Source of the DNA: an uncultured Caryophanales bacterium
GTDB taxonomy: Bacteria > Bacillota_I > Bacilli_A > RFN20 > CAG-826
Direction: 5' to 3'
NCBI GenBank assembly: GCA_902464635.1
Contig: CABQKC010000014.1
Span: forward strand, 1 to 52,437
Length of the DNA: 52,437 bases
Shown: positions 8,253 through 16,103 of the stretch, one piece after another
Numbering within the stretch: the stretch's first letter is position 1
How the letters are laid out: the number at the start of each line of letters is the position of its first letter
Notes under the pieces: generated by a model
The model's database searches: none
Told to the model about the DNA's origin: nothing
The model's input: only the letters and a program-made list of their open reading frames with translations
Made by a program: the position numbers and the translations under genes

Positions 8253-8720
8253 ATGAATAAAACCAATGTAATGCGCTTGCTAGACGCCGCAAATATAAAA
8301 TACGATGAAAGAGTCTATTCCGAGGAAATTATTGATGGGATAGGTGTTGCTAATAGTTTGAATGAAGATCCCGAATGTGTATTTAAGACGTTAGTAACCG
8401 AAAACGATAAGAAAGAGCATTATGTTTTTTGTATTCCAGTGACTGGTGAGCTGGATTTGAAGAAGGCTGCCAAAGCGTCAAATTCAAAGTCTATTTCAAT
8501 GATAAAGCAAAAGGAATTGTTGCCTTTGACCGGATATATCCACGGTGGATGTTCTCCAATTGGCTTAAAGAAACAGTTTCCTGTATTTATAGACGAGACT
8601 GCTCAATTATTCGATAAAATCTACGTTTCAGGTGGCAGAAGAGGCTTTCAAGTTGGCCTAAATCCAAGCGATTTATTATCTATGGTAAACGGAGAATACA
8701 AAGATTTATCAAAAAATTAG
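8253..8720 (+). CDS. ybaK: Cys-tRNA(Pro) deacylase, YbaK family
   Basis: This is an editing enzyme that hydrolyses cysteine mischarged onto tRNA(Pro), acting in trans after prolyl-tRNA synthetase. Family marks include ECVFKTLV (which contains the catalytic Lys region), GCSPIGLKK and GGRRGFQVGL near the C-terminus. The length of 155 aa is typical. GAAGG lies 7 nt upstream of the ATG, and a consensus TATAAT is at 8223-8228. The stop codon is part of the first CIRCE box of the next gene. Confidence 0.92.
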   Translation: MNKTNVMRLLDAANIKYDERVYSEEIIDGIGVANSLNEDPECVFKTLVTENDKKEHYVFCIPVTGELDLKKAAKASNSKSISMIKQKELLPLTGYIHGGCSPIGLKKQFPVFIDETAQLFDKIYVSGGRRGFQVGLNPSDLLSMVNGEYKDLSKN

Positions 8721-8743
8721 CACTCAACCCTTGACACTGCTAA
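8717..8743 (+). promoter_or_regulatory. CIRCE operator 1 (HrcA site)
   Basis: TTAGCACTC-N9-CACTGCTAA matches the CIRCE consensus TTAGCACTC-N9-GAGTGCTAA at 16 of 18 positions with exact spacing. It overlaps the ybaK stop codon and contains the -35 of the hsp20 promoter. Confidence 0.75.
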
Positions 8744-8759
8744 AAAAAGGCTTACTATA
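8731..8759 (+). promoter_or_regulatory. Promoter of hsp20
   Basis: A consensus TTGACA (8731-8736), a 17-nt spacer and TACTAT (8754-8759) form a strong vegetative promoter. It is bracketed by two HrcA sites. Confidence 0.85.
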
Positions 8760-8762
8760 TTG

Positions 8763-8789
8763 TTAGCACTTGAAATACGAGAGTGCTAA
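8763..8789 (+). promoter_or_regulatory. CIRCE operator 2 (HrcA site)
   Basis: TTAGCACTT-N9-GAGTGCTAA matches CIRCE at 17 of 18 positions. It covers the expected transcription start of hsp20 and lies 7 nt before the AGGAGG ribosome-binding site. Confidence 0.93.
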
Positions 8790-8810
8790 AACCATTAGGA
8801 GGTCTAAATT

Positions 8811-9239
8811 ATGTCACACAATATTGGTCGTTATGCTGGAAGCTTCTTGGATCCATTCTTCGATAATCTATTCGAAGATGTAAATTCTGAGAATTTTGGT
8901 GCCTTATCTATGAAAACAGACATCAAGGAAAACCAAGATAAATATACTCTCGAAGTCGAATTACCAGGGTTCGATAAGAATAACATCTCCCTTAATTTGA
9001 AAGATGGTTATCTTACCGTTACTGCTAAGGTCAATCGTTCTATCAAACATGAAGAAAGCAAGAAAGAAGGCTTTGTTCATAGGGAACGCTTCTCTGGATC
9101 GGCTACTCGTAGCTATTATGTAGGGGATATCGAACAAAAGGATATCCACGCCTCATATAAAGATGGTGTTTTGTCAATCGATCTTCCAAAAGAAGACGTT
9201 AAGAAGGTTGAAGAACAACATCAAATTGCTATCGACTAA
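8811..9239 (+). CDS. hsp20: Small heat-shock protein, Hsp20/alpha-crystallin family
   Basis: This is an ATP-independent chaperone that holds unfolding proteins during heat stress. The alpha-crystallin domain covers about residues 33-135, with the marks VELPGFDKNNISL, FVHRERFSGSATRSYYV and a final beta strand (DGVLSIDLPK). The 142-aa length is normal. AGGAGG lies 8 nt before the ATG. It is monocistronic, with a CIRCE-flanked promoter in front and a terminator behind, so HrcA repression is expected. The hrcA and dnaK genes are not in this window. Confidence 0.95.
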   Translation: MSHNIGRYAGSFLDPFFDNLFEDVNSENFGALSMKTDIKENQDKYTLEVELPGFDKNNISLNLKDGYLTVTAKVNRSIKHEESKKEGFVHRERFSGSATRSYYVGDIEQKDIHASYKDGVLSIDLPKEDVKKVEEQHQIAID

Positions 9240-9255
9240 CCGTTTAAAGTAGGTA

Positions 9256-9294
9256 AAAAGCTGCTATGGCATATAGGCTGTGGCAGCTTTTTTT
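9256..9294 (+). terminator. Terminator after hsp20
   Basis: The stem arms AAAGCTGC and GCAGCTTT flank an imperfect loop and are followed by a seven-T run. Confidence 0.85.
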
Positions 9295-9491
9295 GTTGCC
9301 TAAAACCATAAATTTCCCATTAAAAAGTAACAATGATTTAATGGATGATTTCCCACTTTGAAAATGGTGGGGCGGAACTGCTACTTTCTACTGCTATATC
9401 GCTTGTTCGCGCGTATCTTTTAGCTTCTATATAGCCCTTATAACCCCTTTTTATGAGTATTTACATATAAAATCCCCTTTATGCATTTTTG
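9295..9491. other. Noncoding stretch between hsp20 and copA
   Basis: No ORF with coding character is seen. It contains a hairpin CCCAC(TTTGAAAATG)GTGGG at about 9354-9373, an inverted pair CCATTAAA/TTTAATGG at about 9318-9345, and two similar CCCCTTT...TATG strings near 9444 and 9474. None has a T-run, so they are not terminators. I see no known RNA family. Confidence 0.4.
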
Positions 9492-9520
9492 TTGTATATA
9501 ATCGAGCTGTTAATTATACT
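9492..9520 (+). promoter_or_regulatory. Promoter of the copper operon
   Basis: TTGTAT (9492-9497), a 17-nt spacer and TATACT (9515-9520) place the transcription start inside the CsoR-type operator just downstream. Confidence 0.65.
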
Positions 9521-9523
9521 AAA

Positions 9524-9541
9524 GGCACCCCTAGGGGGTAT
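9524..9541 (+). promoter_or_regulatory. CsoR-type operator overlapping the copA ribosome-binding site
   Basis: CACCCCTAGGGGGTAT has the C-run/TA/G-run layout of CsoR operators (about ATACCCCCTAGGGGGTAT); one arm matches exactly and the other diverges at its end. It sits between the -10 and the start codon. Its AGGGGG (9533-9538) also lies 5 nt before the copA ATG and is the only Shine-Dalgarno present. The csoR gene in the same operon supports the assignment. Confidence 0.8.
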
Positions 9542-9543
9542 TT

Positions 9544-11844
9544 ATGAATAAAAGATTTGATGTTAATGGAATGACATGCTCCGCTTGCGAAGCCAATGTT
9601 AAAAGAACTGTATCTAAACTTAATGGAGTCAATAGCGTTAATGTTTCTTTGCTAGGCAAAAGCATGAACGTTGATTATGATGATTCAATCATTAAAGAAA
9701 ATGCAATAATAGAGGCCGTAAACGCTTCTGGCTATTCGTGCTCACTATATGTTAATAAAACGTTGAAGCAGATTGAAGCGGATAGAAAGAACGCGTTAAA
9801 AAAGACATTTACAAAAGTCATCGTTAGCTTTGTGCTGCTTATTTGTTTGATGGTCTTTTCCATGGGACCAATGATTTTTGGCTACCCTAAGATGGATGAT
9901 CCTAATTATGGATTGATAATGATAATAGATATAAGTATTCAATTTGCTTTTCTAATCCCAATCATTGTCTTAAATTTTTCCCACTTTAGTTCAGGGTATA
10001 AAAGTTTAATAAAGTTCCACCCAAATATGGACTCGTTAGTTGCTCTTGGTTCTACCGTTTCTATTCTTTATGGAATCTATTCTTTCGTTTTGGTTATTGT
10101 AGGGCAGGTTAACCACAATCATGAACTGTTAATGAATAACGCTATGAATATTTACATAGAATCTGGAGCAATGATTCCTGTAATTGTTGGACTAGGAAAG
10201 TTCTTAGAAGCAAAAGCTACTTCTAAAACTTCATCTGCGATTGCATCTCTTATTGAATTATTGCCAGATGTAGCAACAGTAAGAAGAAACAATAAGATTT
10301 TCGAAATAAAAACCGAAGATTTAGTCGTCGGAGATATTGTCATTGTAAAACCAGGGCAGGCAATTCCTTGTGATGGAATTATTATTGACGGAAATTCTCA
10401 CGTTGACGAATCTTCGCTGACTGGAGAATCAAAATTAATCAAGAAAACCGTAGGCGATAAAGTCATTGGTTCCACGACTAATAAAGAAGGTAGTTTTGAA
10501 TTCAAAGCCACATCTATTGGCAACGATACTGTCATGTCGCAAATTATCGAACTAGTAAAACAGGCAAGTCAGTCAAAGGCTCCTATTTCTAGATTGACTG
10601 ATAGAATTTCTCTTTTCTTTGTGCCTACTGTTATAGGCCTATCTTTAATTACTTTTATTGTTTGGGTTTCTTTAGGATTTGGAGGCGTACTAACTGATGT
10701 TAATAATCCTCTTGACTTGGCTTTCCAACTTGCCGTTTCGGTTTTAGTAATTTCTTGCCCTTGTGCATTAGGGCTAGCGACTCCTGTATCAATTATGGTC
10801 GGAACTGGAAAAGGGGCTGAAAATGGAGTCTTAATTCGTTCGGCCGAGGCTTTTGAAAGATTAAATAAGTTAGATACAGTTATTTTTGATAAAACAGGTA
10901 CTTTAACAAAAGGGGAAATGAGCGTTGCTAAAATAGTTTCCTTTAATACTGATGAAAAGCAAATAATTGAAACAGCATGTGAATTAGAAGAAAAATCCGA
11001 ACATCCATTATCCAAGGCAATAATTTCATATGGCAAGAGGCAGGGAATAATTTCTTCTAGCAAATTAAATTGTAATTTTGTTTCTGGAAAAGGAATTACG
11101 TCTTCTTCTTGTTCAATTGGGAATGTTAGTTTAATGAATGATAGGGGAGTGGATATTTCTTTTGCTAAAGAAGAGGCAACGAATTTATCTAGTAATGGCT
11201 ATACTGTTTTATTTGTAGAAAAAGATTCGATTCTAATTGGATTAATTGCAGTAGGTGACATTCTAAAAGATGATTCAGCTGAAGCAATCCAGGAATTAAA
11301 GAAAATGGGCAAACATGTTGTCATGCTTACTGGCGATAACGAGATTAGTGCCAAATATTTTGCATCTAAATTAGGCATTGATGAAGTATTTGCCAATGTT
11401 TTGCCTAATCAAAAAGAAGAAGTCGTTGATAGACTTCAAAAAGAAGGCAGATCCGTTTTGATGGTAGGGGATGGGGTAAACGATGCACCATCTCTAGCAA
11501 AAGCTGATATCGGAGTATCTATTGGTTCAGGAACTGATGTGGCTAAAAATAGTTCTGATATTATCTTGATGAATGATTTAGTAAATGATGTTCCTTTTGC
11601 TATTAATTTAAGTAAAAAGGTAGTTAAGACCATAAAAGAAAACTTATTATGGGCTTTCATGTATAACGTTATTTTAATTCCTCTAGCAGCAGGGGTGTTA
11701 TATTGGGTAAAAGTGAATCCGAATTGGTTCACAGGAAGTAAGCAGCATTTGGTACTTACTCCCATGATTGCTTCTTTGGCTATGTCATTTTCATCCATTA
11801 CAGTTGTCCTAAATGCATTGAGGATTAAATTATTTAAAAAATAA
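9544..11844 (+). CDS. copA: Copper-exporting P1B-type ATPase
   Basis: This protein pumps Cu(I) out of the cytoplasm using ATP. It has one N-terminal heavy-metal domain with the CSAC site (C12 and C15) and eight membrane helices, with CPC (405-407) in the ion path. The actuator motif is SLTGES, the phosphorylation motif is DKTGT (D449), the P1B-specific SEHPL motif is present, and the hinge is MVGDGVNDAP. The CPC and HMA motifs indicate monovalent copper (or silver) rather than zinc or cadmium. The length of 766 aa is normal for a one-HMA form. It is first in an operon with copZ and csoR. Confidence 0.96.
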   Translation: MNKRFDVNGMTCSACEANVKRTVSKLNGVNSVNVSLLGKSMNVDYDDSIIKENAIIEAVNASGYSCSLYVNKTLKQIEADRKNALKKTFTKVIVSFVLLICLMVFSMGPMIFGYPKMDDPNYGLIMIIDISIQFAFLIPIIVLNFSHFSSGYKSLIKFHPNMDSLVALGSTVSILYGIYSFVLVIVGQVNHNHELLMNNAMNIYIESGAMIPVIVGLGKFLEAKATSKTSSAIASLIELLPDVATVRRNNKIFEIKTEDLVVGDIVIVKPGQAIPCDGIIIDGNSHVDESSLTGESKLIKKTVGDKVIGSTTNKEGSFEFKATSIGNDTVMSQIIELVKQASQSKAPISRLTDRISLFFVPTVIGLSLITFIVWVSLGFGGVLTDVNNPLDLAFQLAVSVLVISCPCALGLATPVSIMVGTGKGAENGVLIRSAEAFERLNKLDTVIFDKTGTLTKGEMSVAKIVSFNTDEKQIIETACELEEKSEHPLSKAIISYGKRQGIISSSKLNCNFVSGKGITSSSCSIGNVSLMNDRGVDISFAKEEATNLSSNGYTVLFVEKDSILIGLIAVGDILKDDSAEAIQELKKMGKHVVMLTGDNEISAKYFASKLGIDEVFANVLPNQKEEVVDRLQKEGRSVLMVGDGVNDAPSLAKADIGVSIGSGTDVAKNSSDIILMNDLVNDVPFAINLSKKVVKTIKENLLWAFMYNVILIPLAAGVLYWVKVNPNWFTGSKQHLVLTPMIASLAMSFSSITVVLNALRIKLFKK

Positions 11845-11855
11845 GGAGTAAAAAG

Positions 11856-12080
11856 ATGTTATTTGGTGGAGTTAAACAAGTCGTTACTATCGAGGGGATG
11901 AAGTGCATGCACTGCGTTGCTCATGCTACTGATGCCCTTAAATCAATCGAAGGCGTGAAGTCTGTTAATGTTAACCTTGAAAAGAAAGAAGCCGTAATCA
12001 AATCTAAAGATGGCATTGATCCAGAATCAATCAAAAAAGCCATTTCTGATGTTGGATATACTGTTACGGACATTAAGTAA
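11856..12080 (+). CDS. copZ: Copper chaperone CopZ
   Basis: A 74-aa HMA-fold protein carrying Cu(I) to CopA and the CsoR repressor. The metal site is MKCMHC (C17 and C20), and the family ending DVGYTV is present. AAGGAG lies 7 nt upstream of the ATG. The gap from copA is only 11 nt, and the next gene begins at the base after its stop codon. Confidence 0.94.
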   Translation: MLFGGVKQVVTIEGMKCMHCVAHATDALKSIEGVKSVNVNLEKKEAVIKSKDGIDPESIKKAISDVGYTVTDIK

Positions 12081-12341
12081 ATGAAAGCCGACCATAAGAA
12101 AATTAATCGATATATTCAAATTGCCAGAGGTCAACTTGATGGCATCATGAAAATGATTGAAGATGACGATTATTGCGTCGATATCTCCAATCAACTTTTG
12201 GCTACTATTTCAATATTAAGAAAGGCTAATTCCGAGGTTTTAAGCGCTCATTTGGCTTGTTGCGTTAGGACTTGTCCTGCTGAAGAAATGGATCAAAAGG
12301 TTGAAGAGATTAAGAAATTAATCGAAAGAATGTCTGATTAA
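12081..12341 (+). CDS. csoR: Copper-sensing repressor CsoR
   Basis: An all-helical DUF156-family repressor that releases DNA on binding Cu(I). The copper ligands are present as C32, H57 and C61, with the same 25- and 4-residue spacing as in characterised CsoR proteins. The ATG follows directly on the copZ TAA with no good Shine-Dalgarno, so translation is probably coupled. It presumably represses its own operon through the operator at 9524-9541. Its end overlaps the stop of the convergent M24 peptidase gene. Confidence 0.94.
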   Translation: MKADHKKINRYIQIARGQLDGIMKMIEDDDYCVDISNQLLATISILRKANSEVLSAHLACCVRTCPAEEMDQKVEEIKKLIERMSD

Positions 12342-13522
12342 AGCTTCATTATTGGGATTATTTCATCTTGAAGCCCTGCGACGACCTCAAGTCTATTATC
12401 TCTTATATGTAAATTTGTTTCGCTTCTCATTCCGAAGTCTTCGGCATATATACCTGGCTCATCTGAGAAACTAGTCCCCTCCATAAGGGTTCTTTCATCA
12501 TGGGTTTCGTAATTGTCTAGATTTGCACCGGGCCCATGAGGAGAAACATCAACCGCAATATTATGCCCAACTCTATGGGTGAAATACTCACCATAACCTG
12601 CTTTTGTTATTATTTCTCTAGCCACATCATCAGCTTCAAAAGCATATACTTTTCTCTTTGGAAGCTCTTCTTTTAGAAATGATATTACTCCATCTCTAGC
12701 CGCTTTTACTATTTCAAATCTACCTTTATATACTTGAGGGATTTCATTTCCAACATAACCCATCCAAGTGATGTCGGCATATACTCCATCTTCATTATCG
12801 TTTTTAGCCCACATATCAATTAAGACTAAATCACCTTCCTTGATGATCGCGAAATTATCTTTAGTAGGTGAGTAGTGTGGGTTAGAAGCATTTTTACCTG
12901 TTGCGACTAAAGGAGGATCATCAAAAGTCATTCCTTCTTCATTAAATCTTCTGGCAATATATTGTTGGATTTTGTATTCGTTTGTTTGTCCAAATTCTTC
13001 TATCTCCAATTTAATCAATTTGAAAGCTTCATCCTTGATTTGCAGGGTTTTCTTGCATGCATCAAGCTCATTTTCATATTGTTTTTCAGTCAAAACTGCA
13101 GTTAATGACTGGAGCAAATCTCCGCTAGAAACAATTTCAATTCCTAAGTTTTTAACAAAAGAAACCGAACCATAATCGGCAGTGGAAATTCTCATCAATA
13201 AACCATTAGAAGAAACATCCATCATTATTTTTTTCTTATCTTTTAATAACTTAGTTTCTAACTCCAACATCTCTTGCCAAGTCTTGTAGACAAGCAAATC
13301 AAATTGAGATGTTACTAGTTCATCTTTTAGATATACTGTATCGATGATGTGTGTTATTAAAGTTGCCTTTCCTTCTTTGGGAATAAAGCAAAGAAGCTTT
13401 CTAGTAAGCATCCTTCTTCCAATTAAAGATATTAGGGCAGTATTTTTACATTCATAATCGATGCAAAGATAGCCGTCGACATTTAGAGATGATAATTTAG
13501 TTTGAATTTCGTTAAGTTCCAT
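12338..13522 (-). CDS. M24-family metallopeptidase (aminopeptidase P-like)
   Basis: Probably cleaves the N-terminal residue from peptides, with preference for X-Pro bonds. The first half is the creatinase-like N-terminal domain. The catalytic pita-bread domain follows (about 160-394), with metal ligands in LIDMW, ADITW, VGHNIA, SDEPGIY and RSETN. The 394-aa length is a little long for a standard bacterial PepQ-like protein, and exact substrate use is open. No Shine-Dalgarno is seen. An extended -10 lies 8 nt before the ATG, suggesting a leaderless message. It converges with csoR, with a 4-nt overlap. Confidence 0.88.
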   Translation of the reverse strand: MELNEIQTKLSSLNVDGYLCIDYECKNTALISLIGRRMLTRKLLCFIPKEGKATLITHIIDTVYLKDELVTSQFDLLVYKTWQEMLELETKLLKDKKKIMMDVSSNGLLMRISTADYGSVSFVKNLGIEIVSSGDLLQSLTAVLTEKQYENELDACKKTLQIKDEAFKLIKLEIEEFGQTNEYKIQQYIARRFNEEGMTFDDPPLVATGKNASNPHYSPTKDNFAIIKEGDLVLIDMWAKNDNEDGVYADITWMGYVGNEIPQVYKGRFEIVKAARDGVISFLKEELPKRKVYAFEADDVAREIITKAGYGEYFTHRVGHNIAVDVSPHGPGANLDNYETHDERTLMEGTSFSDEPGIYAEDFGMRSETNLHIRDNRLEVVAGLQDEIIPIMKL

Positions 13523-13530
13523 ACATATTT

Positions 13531-13539
13531 AGTATATCA
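13531..13539 (-). promoter_or_regulatory. Extended -10 of the M24 peptidase gene
   Basis: On the minus strand TG-A-TATACT ends 8 nt before the ATG at 13522. No -35 or ribosome-binding site is evident, so the mRNA may start at or next to the start codon. Confidence 0.55.
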
Positions 13540-13562
13540 CTTGTTATAAATAATAATTATTT

Positions 13563-13571
13563 TGCTAAAAT
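13563..13571 (+). promoter_or_regulatory. Extended -10 of the GH2 gene
   Basis: TG-C-TAAAAT ends 7 nt before the ATG at 13579, with no ribosome-binding site between. It is divergent from the similar promoter at 13531-13539. Confidence 0.5.
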
Positions 13572-13578
13572 AAAATGT

Positions 13579-15279
13579 ATGGAAAAAATACCACTTTCTA
13601 GACACCCAAATCCTTACTTTGAAAGAAAAAGATACTTTAGCCTTAATGGCGAATGGGATTTTATTATTGATAAGCAAGCTGGATTTCCCTCTTCTTACAA
13701 TGAAAAAATACTTGTTCCGTATTCGGTCGAAACTGAATTATCAGGGATAAATAAAAGGGTATCAAAAGATGATTTCTTGCATTATAAAAAGTCTTTTGTT
13801 GTTCCTAAAGAATATGAAAATTATCGATTGACCCTTCATTTTGAAAACGTTGATCAAGTTAGCCATGTTTATTTTAACAAGAAATATCTAGGTAGTAACT
13901 TTGGCGGCTATTTACCTTTTGAATTCGACTTAGGTAAATGCCGAGGAGAAAATGTTATCGAAGTTATTTGTTCTGATGATACCGATTCTCCAATCTATCC
14001 TAGAGGCAAACAATGCAACAAAAATAAAGGGATATGGTATACACCTACTAGCGGGATTTATGGCAGTGTCTATATCGAAGCGGTGCCAGATAAATATATT
14101 AAGTCCTTAAAAATAGATCAGGATTTTGATTTAAAGAAAGCTACATTCAAAATTGATTATCCAGGTAACAATGAAGAAATATCGATTGAGATAAGTAAGG
14201 ATAACAACCTTCTTACTAAGGCTATTTTTTCAAAAGAAGGGGAGGCATGTATTGATTTTTCTTCCTTTTTTTACCCTTGGAGCCCAGAAGAACCTTCTTT
14301 ATATTCGATTAAGATATTTGGTAATGATGATGAAGTCTTTTCTTCTTTTGGATTCAGGAAATTCTCTTCTATTCAATATAAAGGACATAATGTTTTTGCC
14401 TTAAATAACAAGTCTTATTACCTTAGTGGAGTTCTTGACCAAGGATATTTTCCTAAGGGAGGTTTAACTCCATCTTCCTTTGAAGATTATGAAAATGACA
14501 TTAGGGCAATGAAATCATACGGTTTTAATTGCCTTAGAAAACATATTAAAATCGAGATGAATATGTTTTATTACCTATGCGATAAATTAGGCATGATTGT
14601 CATGCAGGATTTTGTTAACGGAGGGGCTAAATATAAGGATTTCTTAATTTATACAGCTCCATTTATAAGCTATAAATTCAATGACACGAAAACCTATTCT
14701 TTGCTTGGAAGGAAGCTAAAGGAATCTCGTGATTTCTTTGAAAATAGCATTACTCCTTTTTTAACTCATTTCCAAAACCAAACCTGCATTGCAATATTTA
14801 CTTTATTTAATGAAGGATGGGGCCAATTTGATGCGGTTAGATTATCAAATGAATGTAAGCCTAACTTAAATGGGAGATTATTGGATTCGACTTCGGGTTG
14901 GTATGATCAAGGATGCGGCGATTTTTATTCAAGGCACATCTATTTCAAAAAGATTAAAATCAAGCCTAAGGATAATAGAATTACTTCCTTAACTGAATTT
15001 GGAGGTTATTCATTCGAAGCCAGCAAGGTCAATAAGAAGCATTTCGGCTATGGAAAGTGTAAAACCAAAGAAGAATTAAACAAAAAGATTAAGGACGTGT
15101 ATCTAAATGAAGTAATTCCTTGCAAGGAAAATAATGGTTTAAGTATTGCTATTTATACCCAACTAAGCGACGTAGAAGGAGAAATAAACGGCTTGCTTAA
15201 CTTTGATAGAAGTATATCTAAGGCCGATAAAGATTTATTAAATGAATTAAATAGAAAACTGAGGTTTAACAATGATTAA
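13579..15279 (+). CDS. Glycoside hydrolase family 2 protein
   Basis: A retaining beta-glycosidase of the beta-galactosidase/glucuronidase type. It has an N-terminal sugar-binding jelly roll (about 15-185), an immunoglobulin-like middle (about 190-265) and a TIM barrel. The acid/base is E412 in LFNEGWGQF and the nucleophile is E473 in LTEFGGY. At 566 aa it is shorter than LacZ and lacks extra C-terminal domains. It has no signal peptide, so it acts in the cytoplasm on an imported glycoside. The sugar cannot be told from sequence. It overlaps the next HAD gene by 8 nt. Confidence 0.88.
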   Translation: MEKIPLSRHPNPYFERKRYFSLNGEWDFIIDKQAGFPSSYNEKILVPYSVETELSGINKRVSKDDFLHYKKSFVVPKEYENYRLTLHFENVDQVSHVYFNKKYLGSNFGGYLPFEFDLGKCRGENVIEVICSDDTDSPIYPRGKQCNKNKGIWYTPTSGIYGSVYIEAVPDKYIKSLKIDQDFDLKKATFKIDYPGNNEEISIEISKDNNLLTKAIFSKEGEACIDFSSFFYPWSPEEPSLYSIKIFGNDDEVFSSFGFRKFSSIQYKGHNVFALNNKSYYLSGVLDQGYFPKGGLTPSSFEDYENDIRAMKSYGFNCLRKHIKIEMNMFYYLCDKLGMIVMQDFVNGGAKYKDFLIYTAPFISYKFNDTKTYSLLGRKLKESRDFFENSITPFLTHFQNQTCIAIFTLFNEGWGQFDAVRLSNECKPNLNGRLLDSTSGWYDQGCGDFYSRHIYFKKIKIKPKDNRITSLTEFGGYSFEASKVNKKHFGYGKCKTKEELNKKIKDVYLNEVIPCKENNGLSIAIYTQLSDVEGEINGLLNFDRSISKADKDLLNELNRKLRFNND

Positions 15280-16054
15280 AGCTGTATTTTTTGATATCGA
15301 TTGGACTCTTTATGATCATGAGGCAAAACGTTTTGTTCCTACTGCAATCGAAGGAATTAAAAAACTAAAAGAAAAAGGAATAAAAGTATTTATTTGTTCA
15401 GCTAGAAATACTGAATCTATATTCTCTTTCGGTTTATACAACCTTGGAATTGAATGGGATGGATTTATTTCTAGTGCAGGTGCTTTTGCCGTAATTGGTA
15501 AGGACCATGTGGTTAGAAAGACTTTGATGGAACATGAGGATTTAGTTAAATTATCCTCTTTAGTATTAAAGAATGATTTAACAATGCAGATGGTTACCCC
15601 GTGGTCTAGATTTTTAATTGCTCCTCCAAATGAATTCTATAAATCTTACCAAGAGATATTTCATGATGATTGTCCTACCATTCATTCTTATTCAAATGAA
15701 GAAGTAACAGGCACTCTTTTATATGCTCCAGATAAATATGATGATATCTTTATGAAAGCTTTTCCTAATCTATCTTTCTTTAGATTTGCTGAATGCGGGG
15801 TTGATATAAATGGTGGTAAGCATGAAAAAGGCGAAGGCATAAAAGCCATTAGAGATGAACTAGGTTTATTGAAAGAAGAATGTGTTTCTTTTGGTGATGA
15901 TATCCAAGATATTTCCATGGCGGATGAAACTGGAGTTTTTGTATGCATGGGGAATGGAAAAGAAGAAGTTAAAAAAAGAGCAACTCTAGTTACATCAAAA
16001 GTAGGAGAAAATGGCGTTTATTTGGCGCTTGTTCAGCTTGGCTTATTACCTTAA
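15272..16054 (+). CDS. HAD phosphatase, Cof type
   Basis: A cytoplasmic sugar- or cofactor-phosphate phosphatase of HAD subclass IIB. The nucleophile motif is DIDWTLYD (Trp replacing the usual Gly), and motif IV is GDDIQDISM near the C-terminus. The 260-aa length and inserted cap between them fit the Cof family. It is translationally coupled to the GH2 gene, which hints at a role in handling the freed sugar phosphate, though Cof enzymes are promiscuous. The DxDWT variant is common in this family. Confidence 0.87.
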   Translation: MIKAVFFDIDWTLYDHEAKRFVPTAIEGIKKLKEKGIKVFICSARNTESIFSFGLYNLGIEWDGFISSAGAFAVIGKDHVVRKTLMEHEDLVKLSSLVLKNDLTMQMVTPWSRFLIAPPNEFYKSYQEIFHDDCPTIHSYSNEEVTGTLLYAPDKYDDIFMKAFPNLSFFRFAECGVDINGGKHEKGEGIKAIRDELGLLKEECVSFGDDIQDISMADETGVFVCMGNGKEEVKKRATLVTSKVGENGVYLALVQLGLLP

Positions 16055-16065
16055 TAAAAAAGTGC

Positions 16066-16081
16066 TATCTCTAAAGAGATA
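16066..16081 (+). promoter_or_regulatory. Palindrome upstream of the decarboxylase-deiminase gene
   Basis: TATCTCT-AA-AGAGATA is a perfect 16-bp palindrome 22 nt before the ATG at 16104. No T-run follows, so it is more likely an operator than a terminator. The start codon has no Shine-Dalgarno. Confidence 0.35.
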
Positions 16082-16103
16082 TTAATAGTATCCTTTTAGC
16101 GTT

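Noticed and set aside
9295..9491. Riboswitch or tRNA in the gap before copA
   Set aside because: No tRNA T-loop signature, no known riboswitch pattern, and the hairpins seen lack T-runs.
10569..11063. 164-codon open frame antisense to copA
   Set aside because: It lies wholly inside copA on the opposite strand, has no ribosome-binding site and a composition of a shadow frame; copA motifs fix the real strand.
11436..11798. 120-codon open frame antisense to the copA end
   Set aside because: Same reason: a mirror of the conserved C-terminal region of the ATPase.
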